NCBI GenBank assembly: GCA_026983715.1
Contig: JALSTM010000227.1
Coordinates: 1-36,758, forward strand
DNA from: Desulfobacterales bacterium
GTDB lineage: Bacteria; Desulfobacterota; Syntrophobacteria; B119-G9
Direction: 5' to 3'
Length of the DNA stretch: 36,758 nucleotides
The position numbers and the translations under genes were made by a program. The notes under the pieces were generated by a model, which saw only the letters and a program-made list of their open reading frames with translations, searched no databases and was not told the DNA's origin. This document shows positions 26,800 through 34,752 of this stretch, one piece after another (within the stretch, counting starts at the first letter, position 1; each line of letters starts with the position of its first letter).

Positions 26800-27501
26800 T
26801 CACCTGTGCCAGGCGCTGTAAATCGAAATCCGGTAACGTTCATCGCCGCTATGCATCACCAGGTTTCGTCTTTCGTACCTGAAGTATTTCTCCATTAGGG
26901 GAAAAAAGGTGCTTTGACGTGCCCGCCGACCTTCTGCAAGGAACAAGGTACCGGTGGGTTTCAGGTACTTTCGTAACAAATCAAGAAGGTACGGGAAGCT
27001 GCTTCTGTCGTATACGATTTCGGATCCAACTATGTAGTCAAACTGCCGGTTTAGCCTGGGTTTCATCCAGTCCAATTTTTTCACCACCACTCTCTCCTCC
27101 AAATCATTTAAGTATACGTTTGCTCTGGCGAAGAGTAGGGCATTTTCGTTAATGTCAGTCATGAGAACACGGTTTCCCCATGCAGCCATAAAGAGTCCCG
27201 TTACACCCATTCCTGCACCCAGTTCCAGCACGGATGCCTTACTTTTCAGCTTTTGTTCTCCGATAAAACTTGCCAGTACGATACTTGCCTCCCAGATTTT
27301 GGCCCAGTAAGGCAGACGCTGGGTAGACTCAACAGATTTTTCAATAATCTCGTCCAGGTTCCTAATAGTTAGAATACGCAACTGAGCAGAACCGATACCT
27401 ATGGGAACAAGCTCGGTATCGTATCTTTCCTTTATGCTGTTTAAAATACCCTGCAGCTCTTTTTCTTTTAATGGTCTATCCTGCTTTTCTCTCGTAGTCA
27501 T
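26800..27501 (-). CDS. Class I SAM-dependent methyltransferase (METTL21/Methyltransf_16-like)
   Basis: Rossmann-fold methyltransferase, probably acting on protein lysine or a small molecule. LPYWAKIWEASIVLASFI is followed by motif I VLELGAGMGVTGLFMA, motif II MTDINENALLFARANV and YIVGSEIVYDRSSFPYLLDLL. This combination (YW..IW.A, LELGAG.G, D.......AR.N, SE.VYD) is typical of the METTL21-like group. 233 aa. It starts 3 bp after the stop of the 52-aa gene. Substrate not determinable. Confidence 0.87.
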   Translation of the reverse strand: MTTREKQDRPLKEKELQGILNSIKERYDTELVPIGIGSAQLRILTIRNLDEIIEKSVESTQRLPYWAKIWEASIVLASFIGEQKLKSKASVLELGAGMGVTGLFMAAWGNRVLMTDINENALLFARANVYLNDLEERVVVKKLDWMKPRLNRQFDYIVGSEIVYDRSSFPYLLDLLRKYLKPTGTLFLAEGRRARQSTFFPLMEKYFRYERRNLVMHSGDERYRISIYSAWHR

Positions 27502-27504
27502 GTC

Positions 27505-27663
27505 CTACCTGTCCCCTTTACTGTTCCCCTTCTTCTTTTCTTTCTCGATCTCAAGCTGTATCTCGCGAACTTCACACGCGCCTGGTTCCCTGCCGTATTT
27601 CTTGATAAACTCATCAATTTTTTCTTCTATCATGTTTCTAAGTTTCTTATCGCCCTTTCCCAT
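27505..27663 (-). CDS. Small charged protein, 52 aa, unknown function
   Basis: Missed by the ORF track because of its length. The minus strand from ATG 27663 reads MGKGDKKLRNMIEEKIDEF and continues to a TAG at 27505. It has AAGGTGAG five bases before the ATG, begins 11 bp after the gltX stop and ends 3 bp before the methyltransferase start, so it fits exactly into the operon. It is very rich in Lys and Glu, predicted helical, possibly coiled, with no membrane segment. A C-terminal Lys-Gly-rich tail is present. No family recognised. Confidence 0.75.
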   Translation of the reverse strand: MGKGDKKLRNMIEEKIDEFIKKYGREPGACEVREIQLEIEKEKKKGNSKGDR

Positions 27664-27674
27664 GGTACTCACCT

Positions 27675-29093
27675 TCACGGAGCCTGTTTTTCCTTTCTGT
27701 TTCTCATAAATTCCAACGCTCTTTCGAGCCGGCGAATAGTCTTATCTTTTCCGAGTATATCTATTATTTCGAAAAGCCCCGGGCTGGCTGTTCGCCCGGT
27801 TAGGGCGACCCTTACCGGTTGAGCTATCTTGCCCAGTTTCACATTGAGTTCAGCACTGGTGTTTCGGAAAACTTTTTCCAGTTTCTCTTCTGTAAATTCA
27901 TCCAGCGCCCTTAATTTCTCAATAAGATCTTCAAAAACTGGAATCATTGTGGGTTTTAGAAATTTTCTGGCCGCCTTGGAATCGTACTCGATGTTTTCCA
28001 GCAAGTAAAAATCCATCATGTCGGCCATCTCAGTCAGGGTTTTTGCCCTGGGTTGCAAAGTGATAATTGCTCTTTCCAGGTAGTTTCTATCGGAAATCGG
28101 GTATTTCTTCCTTTCAAGGAAAGGCAAAAGAAGATCTGCGAGCTTGTCGGGATCTGATTCCTTTATGTAGTAGCTGTTTAGCCATAAGAGCTTCTCAGGA
28201 TCAAAAATGCTGGCGGATTTGCCTATGTTTTCGAGGGTGAACTTTTCTATCAATTCTTCCTTGCTAAAAATTTCCTGGTCCCCGTAAGACCATCCTAGGC
28301 GAACCAGGTAATTTACCATTGCCTCTGGTAAATATCCCGCATCCCTGTATGCAAGGACCGAAGTAGCACCGTGTCGTTTACTCAAGCGAGTGCGATCCTG
28401 CCCGAGAATCATAGGAACATGAGCAAAGACAGGTGGTGTGGCTCCAAGAGCTTCATAGATGAGTATTTGTCGTGGAGTATTGTTCACGTGGTCATCGCCT
28501 CTGATCACGTGAGTTATTCCCATGGTCAAGTCATCCACAACCACGGCAAAGTTGTAAGTAGGCATACCGTCACTTCTCTGTATCACCAGGTCATCCAATT
28601 CGCTGTTGTCGAACGAGATAGAACCCTTTATAACATCCTGCACCAGGGTGGTACCGAAGTCAGGAGCCCTGAACCTAACCACTCTGCCTTGTCCGGGTCC
28701 CAGGTTTCTCGTTCTGCACCTCCCATCATACTTGGGTTTCTTGCCGGCGGCCATGGCTTCTTTTCTTTTCCGCTCCACTTCTTCAGGAGAACAGTCGCAG
28801 TAATATGCTCTACCTTTTTCAAGAAGAATCGATATGTATTTCCTGTAGATATCAAGTCTTTTACTTTGAAAGTAAGGCCCTTCATCCCAATCCATCCCCA
28901 GCCACTGCAGGCTCTCTATGATAACCTGTGTATATTCTTCTGCGGATCTCACCACGTCGGTGTCTTCGATCCTCAGGATAAATTTACCATTGTTGTGGCG
29001 CGCAAAAAGCCAGTTAAAGAGTGCCGTTCTTGCACCGCCAATGTGAAGAGTACCAGTAGGACTTGGTGAAAATCGAGTAACAACATTTTCCAT
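27675..29093 (-). CDS. gltX: Glutamate--tRNA ligase
   Basis: Charges tRNA(Glu), possibly also tRNA(Gln) in an organism using GatCAB. Class I signature: SPSPTGTLHIGGARTALFNWL (HIGH as HIGG), YYCDCSPEEVE, GMPTYNFAVVVDD, MGITHVIRGDDHVNNTPRQ and RLSKRHGA (KMSKS equivalent). The anticodon-binding domain is present; 472 aa is normal. GAGGAGG is 15 nt upstream of the ATG. First gene of a four-gene set with the 52-aa protein, methyltransferase and hydrolase. Confidence 0.97.
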   Translation of the reverse strand: MENVVTRFSPSPTGTLHIGGARTALFNWLFARHNNGKFILRIEDTDVVRSAEEYTQVIIESLQWLGMDWDEGPYFQSKRLDIYRKYISILLEKGRAYYCDCSPEEVERKRKEAMAAGKKPKYDGRCRTRNLGPGQGRVVRFRAPDFGTTLVQDVIKGSISFDNSELDDLVIQRSDGMPTYNFAVVVDDLTMGITHVIRGDDHVNNTPRQILIYEALGATPPVFAHVPMILGQDRTRLSKRHGATSVLAYRDAGYLPEAMVNYLVRLGWSYGDQEIFSKEELIEKFTLENIGKSASIFDPEKLLWLNSYYIKESDPDKLADLLLPFLERKKYPISDRNYLERAIITLQPRAKTLTEMADMMDFYLLENIEYDSKAARKFLKPTMIPVFEDLIEKLRALDEFTEEKLEKVFRNTSAELNVKLGKIAQPVRVALTGRTASPGLFEIIDILGKDKTIRRLERALEFMRNRKEKQAP

Positions 29094-29285
29094 ATTGAGT
29101 TTTTTCTACCTCCTCTTGTATAGTGTAAATTCACATAACACAACAACTTGCAGGAAACAAGGGATTAAGGGTAACTGGGAAAACTTATCACGATTGACAA
29201 AATAGAGCATCCGTGAGAAGCTTTATTAAAACAGTAGTGTTTTAAGGGGAGTAAAGATTAAAGGGTTGGAAAAGGAGTCACGACG

Positions 29286-30353
29286 ATGAATTTAACACCT
29301 CGGGGTGCTGCCACATTGATTGGTAGCTTACCACACACCAACAGGGCCCATGCTCTTGATCTGGTTTTCAAATTTTGCCCGGAGATACCTTCGTGGCCTC
29401 AACTGGTTAAATACAGGCCGGAACAGATGATTCACCAATTTTGTCACGATCTTCCAGGGCTGAAAGAAATCGAAGGGACCCTTGTAATTGATTCTCAGGA
29501 TCCTGGTTTTGAGGAGGAGTTTTTGGCCTTCTTTGAAGAGTACCTAATGGTAACGGAAGGAGGTTTGTCCCTTGGTGAAAGCCGCTTTGTGTTGCCGGAG
29601 GAGAGCGGGAAAACTTTCAGGGAATTCGTAGATCGGCTCAAGAAAACCCCGTTATTATCGATGATTGCAGTAAAGGGCCAAATCACGGGACCGTTCACCA
29701 TGCTAACCAGCATCGTGGATCAGAACAAAAGGTATGTTCTTTACGATGACAGGGTTAGTGACATGGTGGTTAAAAGTCTCAGTCTCCAGGCGAGGTGGCA
29801 GGTGGAGACCTTGAACGAACTAGGGGTCCCCGTCATAATTTTTCTCGATGAACCGGCCCTTTCCGGCTTTGGTTCTTCCGCATTTATCAGCGTTTCTGCG
29901 TCCCGAATTCATGAAATAATAAACGAGGTGGCGGAACAGGTGCATGGCGCCGGAGGAATCGTGGGAACACACGTGTGTGCAAACACTGACTGGAATCTTA
30001 TTTTTGATTCCGATGTTGATGTGCTCAACTTTGATGCGTATGGTTATTTCGAAAGGTTTGCCCTGTACAAGGAGAGGTACCACGAGTTCGTGAGAAGTGG
30101 AAAAACTGTGGCGTGGGGTATTGTGCCTACCATGAACCCGTCTGATATCAGGAAAGAATCCGTTGATTCATTGACCGGTAAATGGTTTGCAGAAATCAAT
30201 AAGATGCTAGACTCGAAATTGGATATCTCAGAAGTGCTTGAACATTCCATAATTACCCCTAGCTGTGGTTGTGGTTCACTTACGGAAGAACTTGCTGAGA
30301 AGGTCCTGGAGCTAAACCTCGAAGTTTCAGAACGAGTGAAAAGGGCACTTTAA
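29286..30353 (+). CDS. UroD/MetE-like barrel protein (core-MetE type)
   Basis: 355 aa, equivalent to only the C-terminal catalytic half of cobalamin-independent methionine synthase. IGSLPHTNRAHALDL opens the barrel, GQITGPFTML and FLDEPALSG follow. Zinc ligands of MetE can be matched: His229 and Cys231 in GTHVCANTDWN and a cysteine at 327/329 in TPSCGCGSL. The third MetE glutamate ligand is not obvious (DAYGYFE). Such short proteins are annotated as UroD/MetE family and may transfer methyl groups from a corrinoid donor. Start supported by AAGGAG upstream. Function is inferred. Confidence 0.8.
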   Translation: MNLTPRGAATLIGSLPHTNRAHALDLVFKFCPEIPSWPQLVKYRPEQMIHQFCHDLPGLKEIEGTLVIDSQDPGFEEEFLAFFEEYLMVTEGGLSLGESRFVLPEESGKTFREFVDRLKKTPLLSMIAVKGQITGPFTMLTSIVDQNKRYVLYDDRVSDMVVKSLSLQARWQVETLNELGVPVIIFLDEPALSGFGSSAFISVSASRIHEIINEVAEQVHGAGGIVGTHVCANTDWNLIFDSDVDVLNFDAYGYFERFALYKERYHEFVRSGKTVAWGIVPTMNPSDIRKESVDSLTGKWFAEINKMLDSKLDISEVLEHSIITPSCGCGSLTEELAEKVLELNLEVSERVKRAL

Positions 30354-30420
30354 TATCACTGTCTTTCCCTATTGTAACGTTGGTTTTAGTGGATGGAGAA
30401 AACTGTCGTTGAAAGTAAAT

Positions 30421-30450
30421 TTGACAAAACCCTCTTAATCACGTTAGAAG
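30421..30450 (+). promoter_or_regulatory. Candidate promoter of the FHA-GAF gene
   Basis: TTGACA (30421-30426), 18-bp spacer, TAGAAG (30445-30450, 4 of 6 to consensus), about 45 bp upstream of the ATG. It suggests separate expression from the MetE-like gene. Confidence 0.35.
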
Positions 30451-30501
30451 TTTAGTATGCATATTTAACAGACTGTTTTTATTCGAGAAAGGTGAGTCTA
30501 A

Positions 30502-32157
30502 ATGCCCGGTCAGAGCGAGGTTAATGGTCATTTTAGTCCCCCGGCTTTTGTCCTAATTAAAGGTGAGGCACCGGTAGAGTGGTTCTTGTTTGGCGGAAAA
30601 GAAATCAGCCTCGGGCGCGATCCTACAAACGATATCCAGATCGACAGTGTTACCTGTTCTCGCGTTCATGCCAAGATATACTCGGAAAATGGGAAGCCGA
30701 TCATAGAAGACTGTAATAGTACCAACGGTGTTTACGTAAACAAGAGGAAGATCAAAAAGGCCACCCCCCTTGAACATCTTGATCGTGTCCACCTGGGGGG
30801 GACGGAGTGGTTGGTATACATTGACAAAGAATCGATGGAACCAAACCCTTTTTTGCTAATTGAAAGTGTCCAGAATAAGTTTTCCCCTGGCTTTGTGGCT
30901 GTCGTTGAGCGATTACAAAGGGAAATAGAGGAGGAAGTAAAAAAAGGGACCAGGGATATTAATAAATTCAAGGTTAGGCGTATTACGAGACACCTCGGCA
31001 AATTCGTGGACCCCGAGGAACTGTACGATTTCCTCATGGAGGTTATATTCCGCGAGTATGAGTTCGACAGGGGAGTAGTACTACTACAGAACGAGGAAAC
31101 AGGGGAACTCGTTCCAGCGGTAACCAGGACTACCTATGGCCAAAAAGCGATCGCCAGAATAGCAATATGCAGAAAAGCCCTGGAAAGGGTATTGGTTACC
31201 GGTGAGAACCTCATCGTGGTTGACGCTTCCCAGGACCAGAGGTTTGCGGGAGATTTCGCAGTTAAAGTCCAAGGAATACGCACTATTGGATGTGTTCCCC
31301 TTCGAAGGAGAGATAAGGTATACGGTGTCATTTACCTTGATACTCGCAAGAGAGAAGAAGCTCTCGAGATTGGTGATATCAAGGATGTGATTACCATATG
31401 TGAACAGGCAAGTGTGGTTACCGAGAACGCACCATTATTCAAGCATCTTGGAGAACCCGACGTCTCAATCTCTGACCAAGAAACCATACCTCTTTCCAGC
31501 TTCCAGACTCGTAGCAGATTCGACGATTATATCCCCTTTGATGAGATAGTACACAATGAACTTAAAACTTCATTCGTGAAAGTTGAAACTCTCGTTGAAG
31601 AACTTCTTGAAAAAAGATTTGCCGGAAGCCTTGTTCTAAGTAACGAAAAAAAGTTGTGTAGGGGATTCTGTCTTTTTTACGATGGGAGGATCGTTGGTTG
31701 TTACATTAACGGAATTCACTTTGAGAAACCCCTTTCCGGGGTAGATGCAATGAATGTACTGTGGGATATAGCTCACCAGCCAGACGGGATCATGACAGTC
31801 AAATCTTTTCGTCCCGAAGCTGTGGCGACTATTCTGCCTCTCGTTCTCGACCAGAAAATATATTCGAGTCTACTAAGCGAATTCATTTACGTGGATAAAC
31901 TCCTTAGCCTTTTCAGGGAAAACAAGTACACCGGTTGCATTACCGGGGAAATTCAGTTGAGAAGGGTAAATGGGATCGTGCATATTTATGACGGGGAAGT
32001 GTTGAGCTCCATCGTGGGAGGAGAAATTTTCCGCGGGGAGAGCAAACCGTTTTCTGATGTTATGAATACTGAGGCAGCGGTGATTAACGTTTATGTCCTG
32101 GAATCACGGAGGTTCCTTGAAGAAGATCTCCTATCCCAGTTACCACTTCCGGGGTAG
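30502..32157 (+). CDS. FHA-GAF signalling protein with duplicated C-terminal domain
   Basis: 551 aa, cytosolic. FHA domain about 26-108 with the phosphothreonine-binding residues GRDPTND, SRVHAKI and NSTNGVYVN. Helical linker with a charged stretch about 135-165. GAF domain about 168-310 (LLQNEETGELVPA, AICRKALERVLVTGENLIVVDA, VPLRRRDKVYGVIYLD). The last 190 residues contain two similar copies, about 365-450 (FAGSLVLS...GFCLFYDGRIVGC) and about 463-538 (YTGCITGE...GIVHIYDGEVLSS), resembling the DUF4388/PATAN-type domains of bacterial signalling proteins. No kinase or output enzyme is seen. It likely reads Ser/Thr phosphorylation and a ligand. Start supported by GAAAGGTGAG. A small gene follows 14 bp on. 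Confidence 0.88.
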   Translation: MPGQSEVNGHFSPPAFVLIKGEAPVEWFLFGGKEISLGRDPTNDIQIDSVTCSRVHAKIYSENGKPIIEDCNSTNGVYVNKRKIKKATPLEHLDRVHLGGTEWLVYIDKESMEPNPFLLIESVQNKFSPGFVAVVERLQREIEEEVKKGTRDINKFKVRRITRHLGKFVDPEELYDFLMEVIFREYEFDRGVVLLQNEETGELVPAVTRTTYGQKAIARIAICRKALERVLVTGENLIVVDASQDQRFAGDFAVKVQGIRTIGCVPLRRRDKVYGVIYLDTRKREEALEIGDIKDVITICEQASVVTENAPLFKHLGEPDVSISDQETIPLSSFQTRSRFDDYIPFDEIVHNELKTSFVKVETLVEELLEKRFAGSLVLSNEKKLCRGFCLFYDGRIVGCYINGIHFEKPLSGVDAMNVLWDIAHQPDGIMTVKSFRPEAVATILPLVLDQKIYSSLLSEFIYVDKLLSLFRENKYTGCITGEIQLRRVNGIVHIYDGEVLSSIVGGEIFRGESKPFSDVMNTEAAVINVYVLESRRFLEEDLLSQLPLPG

Positions 32158-32171
32158 AAAGGAAGTGCTGG

Positions 32172-32435
32172 ATGAATTGCCTGGGAGCAGGGGGCAAAAT
32201 CAAACCTGTGCTCACTCTGATCGCATCTCCTGACAAGAATGTCCCCGTTCTGGGTTGTAAGTTTTATGGAAACTTTGACAAATTCGAATTTCCGGAATTC
32301 TTTAACAATAAAAGGTGGTTAACAAGAACAATCCAAGATCGTTATTCCAGCCGAGGCGAAGAGCCTGAATCCATCACCGTTAATCAGGAAGAACGGTATG
32401 ACCTGCAAGTGGTCCTGCGTTATTTGGGTAATTAA
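32172..32435 (+). CDS. Hypothetical protein, 87 aa, downstream of the FHA gene
   Basis: No family recognised. The ATG is preceded by AAAGGAAG at suitable spacing and lies 14 bp after the FHA gene, which supports a real, co-transcribed gene. Composition is mixed, soluble, with FDKFEFPEFFNNKRW in the middle and a polar C-terminus. Two cysteines (C3, C29) are present. The short length and lack of known homology keep confidence moderate. Confidence 0.55.
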   Translation: MNCLGAGGKIKPVLTLIASPDKNVPVLGCKFYGNFDKFEFPEFFNNKRWLTRTIQDRYSSRGEEPESITVNQEERYDLQVVLRYLGN

Positions 32436-32527
32436 TTAGATGTTCCTTAGGTGATATCAAGATATTATCTTTAATGCTTTCGTTTTTCACATGCGGTTGG
32501 TGATCAAAGCATCCTCTGGTTGTTTTG

Positions 32528-33631
32528 TCAAAGGGATTTGCCTTGCAGTTTTTCTATGGCATTTTTAATCTCCCCTCGTGTAATTCCTGTTACCACTTCT
32601 ACTGAGCCTATTTTCCGCGGGAGCACCCAGTGAAGCACACCTTTCCGTCTTTTTTTGTCAAACGATAGTCCATTTATTATTAGTTCGCTGCTAAGGTTCT
32701 CAGGTAAACTAACTGGGAGCCCAAACCGCCCGATCAAGGTTTCAATTCTTCTTGCATCATCAGGTTCTATTATTTCCCTGCCAACTGCAATTAAAGTTGC
32801 TGCGACCATTCCCACTGCAACTGCCCAACCATGCTTTACCCGATAGTTGCTTGCCGATTCCACCGAATGTGCTATCGTGTGACCGAAATTCAAAATGCGC
32901 CTCAACCCCGATTCTTTCTCGTCGTCTTCCACAACGTTTCTTTTGAGTTTACAGCAGTGGGATACGGTTTTAACGAGAACGTCAGGGTCACGGCCAAGGA
33001 TTTTTTCAACGTTTGCTTCCAGGAATTCAAAAAAGTCATAATCCATTATTATTCCGTACTTAATAACCTCTGCCATGCCGTTTAGAAACTCCTCCCGCGG
33101 AAGGGTGGAAAGAAAATCGACGTCGGTAAAAACAAGTCTTGGCTGGTAAAAAGTTCCCACGAGGTTTTTACCCTCGACCAGGTCTACACCTGTTTTTCCA
33201 CCTACGCTGCTATCCACCTGTGCCAGAAGAGTTGTCGGGATGTTTATGAAGGCTACTCCCCTAAGAAAAATTGATGCCAGAAACCCGGTTATATCTCCAA
33301 TCACTCCTCCTCCCACCGCAACCAGCGTGGAAGTTCTGTCAGCTTCCATGTTGATCAGTTTGCGGGCAAGTTTCTCTATCGTCCGAAGGCTTTTTTGCTC
33401 TTCACCGGGAGGTATAGAGATCGTTTTCACACATTCTGAAATGTGCTCCAGGTGTTTTTTGATTTTTCGTGCCCATAGCTCGTTGGTGTTATCGTCGGTG
33501 ACTATAAAAACGGAGCCTTTTAACTCTAATTCAGATAGTATTCGCTCCAGTTCAGCCAAGCATCTGTGCCCCACGAATATTGAATAGGACCGATCTTCAA
33601 GCTTTTTAAGGGATACTTCAATTCGTGTCAT
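32528..33631 (-). CDS. aroB: 3-Dehydroquinate synthase
   Basis: Second step of the shikimate route: DAHP to 3-dehydroquinate, using NAD+ and a divalent metal. Motifs: VAVGGGVIGDITGFLASIFLRG, PTTLLAQVDSSVGGKTGVD, NLVGTFYQP, metal ligands in EVIKYG, NFGHTIAHSVE and HGWAVAVGM. 367 aa. Start overlaps the tyrA stop (ATGA). Last gene of the aromatic cluster; a loose stem ATGCTTT/AAAGCAT (32474-32512) lies 3' but has no clear U-tract. Confidence 0.97.
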   Translation of the reverse strand: MTRIEVSLKKLEDRSYSIFVGHRCLAELERILSELELKGSVFIVTDDNTNELWARKIKKHLEHISECVKTISIPPGEEQKSLRTIEKLARKLINMEADRTSTLVAVGGGVIGDITGFLASIFLRGVAFINIPTTLLAQVDSSVGGKTGVDLVEGKNLVGTFYQPRLVFTDVDFLSTLPREEFLNGMAEVIKYGIIMDYDFFEFLEANVEKILGRDPDVLVKTVSHCCKLKRNVVEDDEKESGLRRILNFGHTIAHSVESASNYRVKHGWAVAVGMVAATLIAVGREIIEPDDARRIETLIGRFGLPVSLPENLSSELIINGLSFDKKRRKGVLHWVLPRKIGSVEVVTGITRGEIKNAIEKLQGKSL

Positions 33632-34497
33632 TCCGATTCCTTGTTATTTTTACCGTTGACCAGGAAGTCGAGTATTGCACCGCTTTCCTTCATCGCCTGG
33701 GGACTGTAAGGCCCAAAAAAGTTGGCAGTTTTATTGAAGTCGTCTATAAATTCGTCGAGATTCTTGCTTTTTATTATATCCATGTAATTTATAAAAGATT
33801 CGTGCAGCTTGTTGAGAACTTCCTCGCTGTGAGGGTTCAACATTCCAATGGCGCCGTATAGCGCCGGATCCTGGGCAAAAAGTCTTCCGATAAAATTCAT
33901 CTCAAGCCTGTAGATCGGACTCGTGTAATCGAGGCTTTTCTCGATGCTGACACCCATTTCTCTCAATGTTCGTCCCATGACGATAGTGGAAAAATGTATC
34001 AGCACCTGGATTATGCTCATCATCCTGTCGTGTTCTTCAGGAGTTGTTTCTTTTATTCTTGCTCCCGAAGATTCAAATATTTCGTAAATTGTTTGTTTAT
34101 TTTTCTTATCGATCCTGGCGGGGCAGGCAATAATCGTCTGCCCTCTAATGGAGGATACCTGCGGTCCGAACATTGGGTGAAGCCCGATAACGGATGCCTC
34201 GGAGCGGAGCATTGCCTCAACAGGTTTTGTTTTTAGCGAAGAAACGTCCATAAGTAGCTGGTCAGCCCTTGTATGCGGAACTACTTGCTTGATTATCGTT
34301 TCGGTAAGGTGGAGAGGTACAGAAAACATGACAATCTCCGACCTTTTTACAAGTTCTTCATTGGTACGCTCTGTGCCAATATCGGATATTTCTACTTCAA
34401 AACCCTTGGCCCGGAAGAAACGGGTGAAAAATCGCCCCATTTCTCCCTTACCGCCAATGATACCAATTTTTGACAACCGCTGGCCGGTCATATTCAT
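33628..34497 (-). CDS. tyrA: Prephenate dehydrogenase, E. coli T-protein type without chorismate mutase
   Basis: Oxidative decarboxylation of prephenate to 4-hydroxyphenylpyruvate for tyrosine. Rossmann motif IGIIGGKGEMGRFF, MFSVPLHLTETII, the catalytic-histidine block GLHPMFGP, then EEHDRMMSIIQVLIHF, SPIYRLEMNFIGRLFAQDP. These stretches match the dehydrogenase half of E. coli TyrA closely, yet no chorismate mutase domain precedes it. The track start (34611) runs into repeat B; ATG 34497 has AAAGGAGAACT directly before it and gives 289 aa. Overlaps aroB by 4 bp. Confidence 0.92.
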   Translation of the reverse strand: MNMTGQRLSKIGIIGGKGEMGRFFTRFFRAKGFEVEISDIGTERTNEELVKRSEIVMFSVPLHLTETIIKQVVPHTRADQLLMDVSSLKTKPVEAMLRSEASVIGLHPMFGPQVSSIRGQTIIACPARIDKKNKQTIYEIFESSGARIKETTPEEHDRMMSIIQVLIHFSTIVMGRTLREMGVSIEKSLDYTSPIYRLEMNFIGRLFAQDPALYGAIGMLNPHSEEVLNKLHESFINYMDIIKSKNLDEFIDDFNKTANFFGPYSPQAMKESGAILDFLVNGKNNKESE

Positions 34498-34587
34498 AGT
34501 TCTCCTTTTTTCCTGAATCCGTGATGAAACTTTATATCTAACTTGTATAACACGTTTAGATTGCTCTTTATTGGTCATATGGCCAGG

Positions 34588-34752
34588 GTGGATTATTCTC
34601 CACCTTGTCAAGCAACCTTATTACGCCCTGAGGGTCGTCCACCTGCACCGCATCTTCTACGTGATCGCCCGGCGGACATAGCGTACTATGGTCCACCGGG
34701 CTCTTTCTTGAATCTTCGGCCAAGGTGAACGATCACGGATACAGGTGTTTGT
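34588..34752. repeat. Intergenic repeat B (partner of repeat A at 16881-17025)
   Basis: Fills the space between the tyrA leader and the aroF stop codon. It contains a central hairpin GCCCGGCGGACATAG/CTATGGTCCACCGGGC and a second hairpin GGTGGA-TTATTC-TCCACC at 34587-34604. The outer parts form imperfect inverted repeats (GTCGTCCACC versus GGTGAACGATC). It is clearly homologous to repeat A, with a central length difference. The 61-aa plus-strand ORF here is a by-product of the repeat. Confidence 0.65.

Noticed and set aside
28371-29069. 232-aa plus-strand ORF opposite gltX
   Set aside because: Shadow of the well-supported gltX gene; no motifs and no ribosome-binding site.
32474-32512. Terminator between the converging 87-aa gene and aroB
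   Set aside because: The 7-bp stem has a 25-nt loop and no clear U-tract on either strand.
34543-34728. 61-aa plus-strand ORF ending in LRPR
   Set aside because: It is created by repeat B, has no ribosome-binding site, and its 5' part lies antisense to the tyrA upstream region. The repeat itself is reported instead.
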